Assembly (NCBI GenBank): GCA_933228675.1
Contig: OW121740.1
Location: 132,788,940 to 132,852,939, forward strand
Length of the DNA stretch: 64,000 nt
From: Stomorhina lunata
Lineage: Eukaryota; Arthropoda; Insecta; Diptera; Rhiniidae
Direction of reading: 5' to 3'
The notes under the pieces were generated by a model. It saw only the letters and a program-made list of their open reading frames with translations. It searched no databases and was not told where the DNA came from. The position numbers were made by a program, and so were the translations under genes. Numbering within the stretch: position 1 is the stretch's first letter; every line of letters begins with the position of its first letter. Of this stretch, positions 57,266-64,000 are shown piece by piece.

Positions 57266-57356
57266 TGATGTTGCCGTGTCTGGGGCTCGAACCCAGAAGC
57301 AATTTACTATGTTATGCTTGAAAGACGACTTGCAACTAACTCAGCCACGTTAATCC
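57266..57356 (-). repeat. tRNA-like sequence with perfect T arm
   Basis: On the minus strand the A box TGGCTGAGTTAG (57336-57347) and the B box in CTGGGTTCGAGCCCCAG (57280-57296) are canonical. The T arm is a perfect 5-bp stem with a 7-base loop. The acceptor ends do not pair and the anticodon region is not clear. No intact tRNA is called; it is likely a tRNA-derived repeat. Confidence 0.6.
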
Positions 57357-58720
57357 TTCGACACTTGAAAAATGTGTAGAGTAAAATGGGCTCTTTAATG
57401 CCCAGAACATCAAGAACTTCTGATTCCTTAATATTTATACCACCGATAGTAAAAGATAAAGCAATATTGCCTGTCGTGCGTTTTTACGTTAATGGATAAT
57501 TTTGAATATGATAAGAAAAAACATCATAACTTTTAAACTAAATGAAATATTAATTCCAGATTTTGAAATTTGGTCAACAATTCAACAGCAAGGACATTCG
57601 TGAAAACTTAAAAAAAGCGGGTGATTTTTAAGTAATAACGATAAAAAAGCTTAACTACAACCTCAAGAAAGTATTATTTCCGGAAAACACTTTCTCCCAC
57701 ACCCAATAACTAATTGTTCTCTAGCAAAACTTTGATTTTTCTCTAGTAAACATCCACCAAAGCTAAAGATGTTTATCGCAGACACAGTCAAATGTGTCTT
57801 CAGAGCTAACTACATACACAACTTTACCCCTCCACCCCCTTAAGTAATTTAATACCATAAAGATACGATTAGTTTGATAAAGTAAACAAATTATAAAATG
57901 ATATAAAAATATACTCGTACTTACTTATGGAACAAAAAACCACCACATATCTAAACATTTACTGAGTGAGGACTTTAAATAAAATTGTAAAATATAATTT
58001 TTTAATAATTTGATTAGATTTTTATCTTGAGGAAAAACAAAATTATTTTGCTAACCTCAATTTTGTTTTTTTTTTTATTTCAAACAAATCATAAGGATAT
58101 GCTGACATTGTATAGACGTGTTAAGTATGTTAATTTGATAAATATGATTTGGGTTTTATCCATCATCATTATTATTAACATAAATGTTATAGGATAAATA
58201 AATATTTGAAATGGAAAGTTTTTTTCTGACAATTTGTTATTGTGTCATATTTTTTACTTTTAACAGCAAGAGAAAGTAAAAGGAAAGAAACTTTCTTTTT
58301 TAACAATATGTACTCGTATGAATTTTATGAATCTTATAATTGCTAATCTTTCAATTTCACACTTGGTCGCGCTTCGTTACCCAGGATTATATTTTATTTT
58401 TTCGCTTACTTCTTTTTTTTTGCTCTTGGTATTAAAAGTTATGAACTGATTTTCAGTTCATAACTGGTAGCACAATCTGTTTAGATTGATGTCTTACTGT
58501 GTTTGGAGTTTCTGAATAGCTGCTTAATTGCTTTGTTTAGTCTTATGTTAAATACACAATTTAGTATTTTTCATACTTTAGTAAATTTTTGCAAAATGGT
58601 GTTTAAAATGTGGTCATATGTTTATAATATCTTTTCCGGTACACAAACTTTGAAGACTTTTTCTGTGCTATAAAGTCTACATAATGAAAAGCCTTTTCTT
58701 CCAGTTCATTTAGAAATTTA
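57357..58720. other. AT-rich non-coding DNA, no gene seen
   Basis: About 1.4 kb with no recognised homology on either strand. Confidence 0.45.
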
Positions 58721-58875
58721 AAGAGTGTTCTAAAAAAAATATGCATTTTCTATTTTAGACAAAATTTATCCATAGTGCAAGAAATAATTTATTTTTTGAT
58801 CAAGTTAGTTTCTATAGATATGTCAGATACTATTATTTTAGAAATTATTAATTTTCAATAGTTATTTCAATCAAA

Positions 58876-59118
58876 ATGGACTGCGAAAAAAAAGTTCGTG
58901 AAAATATAATTAAAACTTTTCAAAAAAATCCGTCATGGACTTTTAAAAAATTAGCTAAAAATTTGAAAGTTGACCCTCGAACGGTTTCTAATGCCATCAG
59001 ACGGTATAAGGAAAACCTGAGCATTGAAAGAAAACCTGGATCAGGGAGGACAAAAGGTCCTACAGATATTGGTAAGGCAAAAGAAGTCGAGCGACTCTTT
59101 CGAAGAGCGCCTAACACT
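58876..59118 (+). pseudogene. N-terminal DNA-binding part of a Tc1/mariner-superfamily transposase, cut by BEL insertion
   Basis: An ATG frame reads MDCEKKVRENIIKTFQKNP, with a first helix-turn-helix around WTFKKLAKNLKVDPRTVSNA. A linker with a GRTKGPTD-type (AT-hook/GRPR-like) segment and the start of the second HTH (FRRAPNT) follow. The family normally continues with 'SLRDLA...'. Here similarity stops at codon 81 and the frame terminates at 59131-59133. The break coincides with a TGTTAAG LTR-like start at 59120. The catalytic domain is not in the window. ATTCT/AAAA-rich sequence near 58723 may be its TIR, unproven. Confidence 0.75.
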
Positions 59119-59119
59119 T

Positions 59120-59553
59120 TGTTAAGAATTTGATTTTTGAATTTGTTTCACCCACAATGTGTTAAACAACTCTCAATTTTAAACTCTCCAAAAATTTATG
59201 TAAAGCATAATTATAGCAAGAAATAGCAACAAAGAGCAAAGAAACTGGTTTTTGTTTTTTGTTGTTGCATTTTATATGCATTTTTGTTTTTGAATAACTC
59301 GCGTGATTTTACCGTTAATTTAAATACATAAGACAAGAAATTGCATTAGCAAAAGAATTTTGTTTTTTGAAAAGTTAGTTGTAAAGTAAAGGTCGTAAGA
59401 ACCACTTCGTTTTGCATAATAAAAATAAAACAATTTTGTAATTTAATAAATATCAAAAAAAAAATAGAATAAAACAAAACTTGAAAAATTTGAAATAATA
59501 AATAATAATAGTTTTATTTATCAAACGCTAAAAAAAGAGTTAGCGTTCATCCA
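59120..59553 (+). repeat. Probable 5' LTR of a BEL/Pao element
   Basis: It begins TGTTAAGAATTTGATTTTTG where the transposase frame is interrupted and ends near TCATCCA, just before the primer-binding-like motif. It contains AATAAA-type signals (about 59468) and a hairpin AACGCTAA/TTAGCGTT (59524-59547) near its 3' end. The 3' LTR lies outside the window, so the limits are inferred from TG..CA ends and context only. Confidence 0.5.
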
Positions 59554-59555
59554 TA

Positions 59556-59572
59556 GGTCCTTCGAACCGGAT
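59556..59572 (+). promoter_or_regulatory. Putative tRNA primer-binding region
   Basis: GGTCCTTCGAACCGGAT includes TTCGAACC, the complement of a tRNA T-loop/T-stem (GGTTCGAA). It sits between the inferred LTR and the gag start, where minus-strand DNA synthesis is primed in LTR retrotransposons. Which tRNA cannot be settled here. Confidence 0.45.
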
Positions 59573-59597
59573 AGAGTAACTTGGTCAAAATCTCGGT

Positions 59598-62500
59598 ATG
59601 CAGAACGAAGGTGCTGATGAGGTGCAAATTCCTCCTCCATCAGAACAAAATGTTCGATTTAAATTAAAACAAAGATCGCAAATAGTAAACCGTCTTCAAT
59701 CGGCTAAGAACGGTTTAGACAACATCGAAACTTTTTCAATACATTACACAGAGATAAAAATATCGTTACTAGATCGTAGTTATGAACAATTTGACGAACT
59801 GCAGTCTCAACTGGAAATATTGGAGGAAACTCAATTGGATGACCCCATTCGACAATTGGTTGAAGAGACGTACGCCGAGACAAAAGCAAAATTGGTGGAG
59901 CACATTGCAGTTTTAAAGTCTCAATCGGAGACTAATCTTCACAGCACACGATTGGAAATGCCTGCAACTACGTCCGGTCGCACACATCTACCAAACTTGC
60001 AATTAACAACATTTTCGGGAGCACCAGAAGAGTGGACTGATTTTTATAGTACGTTCAACGTATTGGTCCATCAAAATAAAGATCTGTTGCCGGTTGAAAG
60101 GTTTCAATATTTAAAATCGAGTTTGAAAGGCAACGCAGCGAACATAATTCAGTCTTTAGAAATCACCGGGTCTAATTACGATAAGGCCATACAATTGCTA
60201 AAGGCCCGGTATGACAATAAGAGGTACATTTTTCAGGCTCATTTAAGTAAAATGTTTGAAGTGGAAAGAATCACACGACCTAATGTGTCTTCGCTACGCC
60301 AATTTATAGACCAAATTAACGCCAACGTTCGAGCGCTGCAATCGTTTGCGTCTACCGTACAAATCGCTGATGGAATCCTTCTATATTTAGTAACATCACG
60401 ATTAGACAAAGAAACGCAAGCTCTCTGGGAGGAAGAAGTATCGTCAAAATTTACACAAAATAATTCCACATCATTTAAGCTTCCGAATTGGGAAGCCTTG
60501 GCTAGTTTTTTGGAAAAGCGGTGCCAAACTATCAGTTTTATTGATTCAGCCATCTCGAATCATCCGTCGTCAGCGTCGCATCAACAAAAATTTCATTCTA
60601 GCAAACAAAAAACTTCGTTCGTGGTTAGTGAACAATACAGTAAGTGTACTTTATGCAAAACAGCATTCCATAGTCCGTTCAAATGTTTAACATTTATGAA
60701 AATGACACCGCAAGATAGATTTGCATTGGCAAAACGCAACAAATTATGTCTGAATTGTTTGGGTATAAATCATATGATGAGTAATTGTCCATCTAAACAC
60801 AAATGTCAGATTTGTAACGCTGCGCATCATACGTTATTGCATCGTGAGCTATCACAATCTTCATTCCATCGGGAGGTATCACAATTGCAATCGAAGTCAT
60901 CACCATCAGAACCTACAAAAGACACTTCTGCGCCTCAACCGGAAAGCTTATTGTCGTCGTATCAAACATCCCAAATCAAAAGTGACGTCCTGTTGGCAAC
61001 TGCAATCGTAAATCTTGGTACATTATCTGGCATCAAAATCAAGGCTCGTGTTTTACTAGATTCCGGATCACAGGTAAATTTCATTTCTTCAAAAATAGTA
61101 CAACACATACAAGCGCGTAGAGAAAAATCAAATATACAAATTCATGGTATTGGGACGGCAGCCGTCAAAGCTGTTGGTCTATGTTCGATCGTCATTGAAT
61201 CGCTGCAAAATTCATATAGTTCTACTATACAGGCAATCATTTTACCCCATATAACTCACCTTCAACCAACATGTACAATCGAAAAAAGGAAAATGAATAT
61301 ACCTGGTAACATCAACTTAGCTGATCCACACTTTGAGAACCCTGGACACATTGACTGCTTAATTGGTGCCGGCATTTTCTACGAACTACTAATGGTCGGT
61401 CAAATTAAGCTAGGTGAAAATCTACCAATATTGCAAAAAACTCAGCTGGGTTGGGTTGTCTCGGGACCAGTGGATACTAAGACGTCATCTGCATTATATA
61501 CATCATTTCATGCCGCATTTACTGAACCCAAATTAGATGACATCTTAGAACGTTTTTGGTTAATAGAGCATATTTATTCATCACCATATACGCAGCTTAC
61601 AAGTGAAGAGGAAGAATGTGAACAATTGTTTGCTAAAACAACAACCAGGTGTCCAATCACCAATAAATTTGTCGTTAGATTGCCGTTTAAAAAAGATCCA
61701 AATTGTCTTGGCGACTCATATAACATCGCACGAAATCGGTTTTTAGGTTTAGAAAAGAAATTAAATAAGGATATAAACCTACTAAGTAACTATTCAAATT
61801 TCATTGAAGAATACAAACAATTAAATCATATGGTTCGTATTAAAGAAACATCAAAAATTCGTAATTTCATCCCCCATCATTGCGTCACAAAACTCGACAG
61901 CTCTACCACCAAATTACGTGTTGTGTTCGATGCATCATGTCGTACCTCAAACGGACTTGCTCTTAACGACATACTACGAGTTGGCCCAACATTGCAAGAT
62001 GATTTAGCTACTATTTTGTTAAGAGTTCGAACACACAAAATCGTTTTAATGGCGGACATAGCTAAAATGTATCGGCAAGTACTTATCGATAAACAAGACA
62101 CTAAATGGCAAACTATAATTTGGCGAAGTTCAAGTACCAATGAACTTGATTTCTACGAGTTGCAAACTGTTACATATGGAACTAGTAGTGCTCCATATCT
62201 GGCAATAAAATGTCTTCGACAATTGGCTATTGAAGAGGCTATAAATTTTCCTATTGGCTCTACTGTCACTCTTAGAGATTTTTATGTAGACAACTTATTT
62301 ACTGGGGGTTCAACAATCGAAGATGTTATCGACATTAAAAAACAAGTAATTGGTTTATTGGAAAAAGGTGGTTTTCCCCTTCGTAAATTTGCATCAAACA
62401 ATAATAAAACTCTTGAAGACGTTGCTGAATGCGATAAAGAAGAGATTGTAACATTTGGAGAAACCGAATATATAAAAGCACTTGGGTTGAAATGGTCTCC

Positions 62501-64000
62501 AAGGGAAGACTGTTTTTTGTTTACCTACAGTTTACAGGCCACGCAATTGAAAGCATCAAAGCGAATAATATTGTCACAATTAGCCAGTGTGTTCGATCCC
62601 TTAGGCTTGCTGAACCCAATAATAGTAACATGCAAAATTTTAATGCAAGATTTATGGAAGCTTAAGGTTAATTGGGATGAAAGTGTTCCACAGGAAATTT
62701 ATACTAGATGGGCGAATTATCAAACTGAGCTAGCTGAGTTAAACCACATACGCATTCCACGGTATGTATCTATTATTAATTCAACAGAAATTCATGCCTT
62801 TTCAGACGCCAGCATTCGAGCATACGGCGCATGCATTTACGCTGTTACAAAGTCCAATGGTGAAGTTTCGTCATCATTATTATGTGCTAAATCCAGGGTA
62901 GCACCAACAAAAGAAATAAGTTTACCAAGGCTGGAGCTATGTGGTACACTACTACTTGCAGAACTGCTACACTATGTTTTGAAGATTTTTCCTTTGCAGC
63001 CCACAAACATTCATTGTTGGTCAGACTCAACAATTGCATTGACGTGGATAAAGGGTGAACCATATCGTTGGTCGCAGTTTGTGGCTCATCGTGTCACAAA
63101 AATTCAAAATTTGACCAGAAATTTCACATGGCATCACGTTACTTCGTCGAAAAATCCAGCCGATATAGTGTCACGCGGAGCAAAGGTCAGAGAACTTATT
63201 GACAATCAATTATGGTTTTGTGGCCCAGAATTCATTAAACTAGACAAAAATTCGTGGCCAGTTGCACCTGCTGCTTGTATAGATATCATACCAGAACAAC
63301 GTCGTCAAAAAATTGCATTGGCATGTACACAGTCAATAGAATCGTTCGCTAATCACAAGTACATAAACAACTACAATAAGTTTTTACGCATTTTGGTATA
63401 CATTCGTCGCTTCATCGTCAAAAACTCATCAACGCAGCCAATAACATCAGAAGAAGTCGAAAATGCTCTCCTATTCATGTGTCGTCAAATTCAACAAAGT
63501 CAGTTCGCTGCCGAAATCAAATCATTACAACAACAAAAATGTGTCGAAAAATCGTCAAAAATTAAACAACTTACACCCTTTATGGATAATGGTTTAATTC
63601 GAGTAGGAGGAAGAATTAAAAATTCATCTTTATCGTTTAATGCAAAACATCCCATATTATTAACATCTTCGCATCCATTCGTAACAACTATAATTCGTCA
63701 CTATCACCAAGTTAATCTCCATGCTGGTGTACAAACACTGCTCAACATATTACGAGAAAAATTTTGGATTATCAATGGAAAAAATGCTGCTAAAAGAGTT
63801 ATTCATGATTGCATATTGTGTTATCGTTTTCGGCCTCGTATTTCAGAACAAATTATGGGCAACTTGCCAACGGATCGAGTCGTAAAATCGTATCCATTCG
63901 AAGTGTCGGGTGTTGACTACTGTGGACCATTTTTAGTAACACAACAAATAAGAGGCAGGCCTCCAGTAAAAGTTTACCTAGCGATTTTTATTTGCTTCGT
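59598..64000 (+). CDS. BEL/Pao retrotransposon gag-pol polyprotein (3' end beyond window)
   Basis: One frame stays open from ATG 59598 to the window edge (1,467 codons). An in-frame TAA at 59577 makes this the first ATG. Gag: helical N terminus, then a DUF1759-type capsid region (LPNLQLTTFSGAPEEWTDF, about residue 127). Zinc knuckles follow: CCHC at C350-C353-H358-C363 and C384-C387-H392-C397, and a third from C403. Pol: aspartic protease LLDSGSQ with Asp488; RT with VVFDASCR, Asp820 in MADIAKMYRQV, and FYVDNLFTG at about 896-904, where the usual YVDD reads YVDN (Asn899); RNase H with Asp1070 (FSDAS), Glu1113 (LEL), Asp1143 (WSDS); integrase zinc site (H1370, H1375, C1405, C1408) and its first catalytic Asp1440 (VDYCGP). 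Gag and pol share one frame, as in other BEL elements. The YVDN change would probably inactivate RT. Confidence 0.93.
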   Translation, partial: MQNEGADEVQIPPPSEQNVRFKLKQRSQIVNRLQSAKNGLDNIETFSIHYTEIKISLLDRSYEQFDELQSQLEILEETQLDDPIRQLVEETYAETKAKLVEHIAVLKSQSETNLHSTRLEMPATTSGRTHLPNLQLTTFSGAPEEWTDFYSTFNVLVHQNKDLLPVERFQYLKSSLKGNAANIIQSLEITGSNYDKAIQLLKARYDNKRYIFQAHLSKMFEVERITRPNVSSLRQFIDQINANVRALQSFASTVQIADGILLYLVTSRLDKETQALWEEEVSSKFTQNNSTSFKLPNWEALASFLEKRCQTISFIDSAISNHPSSASHQQKFHSSKQKTSFVVSEQYSKCTLCKTAFHSPFKCLTFMKMTPQDRFALAKRNKLCLNCLGINHMMSNCPSKHKCQICNAAHHTLLHRELSQSSFHREVSQLQSKSSPSEPTKDTSAPQPESLLSSYQTSQIKSDVLLATAIVNLGTLSGIKIKARVLLDSGSQVNFISSKIVQHIQARREKSNIQIHGIGTAAVKAVGLCSIVIESLQNSYSSTIQAIILPHITHLQPTCTIEKRKMNIPGNINLADPHFENPGHIDCLIGAGIFYELLMVGQIKLGENLPILQKTQLGWVVSGPVDTKTSSALYTSFHAAFTEPKLDDILERFWLIEHIYSSPYTQLTSEEEECEQLFAKTTTRCPITNKFVVRLPFKKDPNCLGDSYNIARNRFLGLEKKLNKDINLLSNYSNFIEEYKQLNHMVRIKETSKIRNFIPHHCVTKLDSSTTKLRVVFDASCRTSNGLALNDILRVGPTLQDDLATILLRVRTHKIVLMADIAKMYRQVLIDKQDTKWQTIIWRSSSTNELDFYELQTVTYGTSSAPYLAIKCLRQLAIEEAINFPIGSTVTLRDFYVDNLFTGGSTIEDVIDIKKQVIGLLEKGGFPLRKFASNNNKTLEDVAECDKEEIVTFGETEYIKALGLKWSPREDCFLFTYSLQATQLKASKRIILSQLASVFDPLGLLNPIIVTCKILMQDLWKLKVNWDESVPQEIYTRWANYQTELAELNHIRIPRYVSIINSTEIHAFSDASIRAYGACIYAVTKSNGEVSSSLLCAKSRVAPTKEISLPRLELCGTLLLAELLHYVLKIFPLQPTNIHCWSDSTIALTWIKGEPYRWSQFVAHRVTKIQNLTRNFTWHHVTSSKNPADIVSRGAKVRELIDNQLWFCGPEFIKLDKNSWPVAPAACIDIIPEQRRQKIALACTQSIESFANHKYINNYNKFLRILVYIRRFIVKNSSTQPITSEEVENALLFMCRQIQQSQFAAEIKSLQQQKCVEKSSKIKQLTPFMDNGLIRVGGRIKNSSLSFNAKHPILLTSSHPFVTTIIRHYHQVNLHAGVQTLLNILREKFWIINGKNAAKRVIHDCILCYRFRPRISEQIMGNLPTDRVVKSYPFEVSGVDYCGPFLVTQQIRGRPPVKVYLAIFICF

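Noticed and set aside
57280..57347. Functional tRNA-Leu/Ser gene on the minus strand
   Set aside because: The T arm is perfect, but there is no acceptor pairing and no convincing anticodon arm.
59704..62140. Minus-strand frames of 61, 104 and 87 codons in the BEL region
   Set aside because: Antisense shadows of the continuous gag-pol frame on the plus strand.

Overview
The window looks like gene-poor, very AT-rich nuclear DNA from a higher fly (Diptera). The evidence is the repeat content: non-LTR retrotransposon pieces, Tc1/mariner-superfamily elements including a DD41D type, a BEL/Pao LTR retrotransposon, and dispersed repeats with CCGTCTGTC-rich heads of a kind common in fly genomes. I found no convincing single-copy host gene on either strand. 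The only large open frames belong to mobile elements. The species cannot be named from the sequence alone.

Layout. 1-7.1 kb: a 3-kb satellite array (Sat1) inside a short-TIR element, then a 5'-truncated LINE with a 602-codon open reverse transcriptase frame. 7.1-19.7 kb: dispersed repeats, foldback hairpins, a Helentron-like element, a dead mariner copy, MITEs and a tRNA-like sequence. 19.7-21.0 kb: a DD41D mariner with both TIRs, a TA duplication and an open transposase frame. 21-27.5 kb: more dispersed repeats and an ACCCAGC-ended element carrying tRNA-like sequences. 27.5-49.6 kb: eight more tandem arrays (Sat2-Sat9) of 29-31 bp monomers, separated by foldback elements, dead mariner copies and a dead LINE copy. 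49.6-59.1 kb: dispersed repeats and relics of two further LINE types and two Tc1/mariner types. 59.1-64.0 kb: the 5' part of a BEL/Pao element, from LTR and leader through gag, protease, RT and RNase H into integrase; it runs off the window.

The most unusual content is the satellite DNA, about 16 kb or a quarter of the window. The nine arrays differ in monomer but look like one library. Each has a 29-31 bp period and a TATAG(A/G)AAA-type box, nearly every monomer has strong internal dyad symmetry, and all arrays with a definable direction point the same way. Two arrays (Sat1, Sat9) lie inside elements with inverted ACCCAGC/ACTGGGT-type ends. Three or four others (Sat5-Sat8) abut or alternate with a foldback element. 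I infer that mobile elements carried and seeded the arrays, as proposed for foldback and Helitron-like elements in Drosophila.

Nothing here forms an operon or pathway. What can be read is a history of nesting: BEL inside a Tc1/mariner transposase gene, a Helentron-like element inside an older LINE relic, and satellites inside TIR elements.
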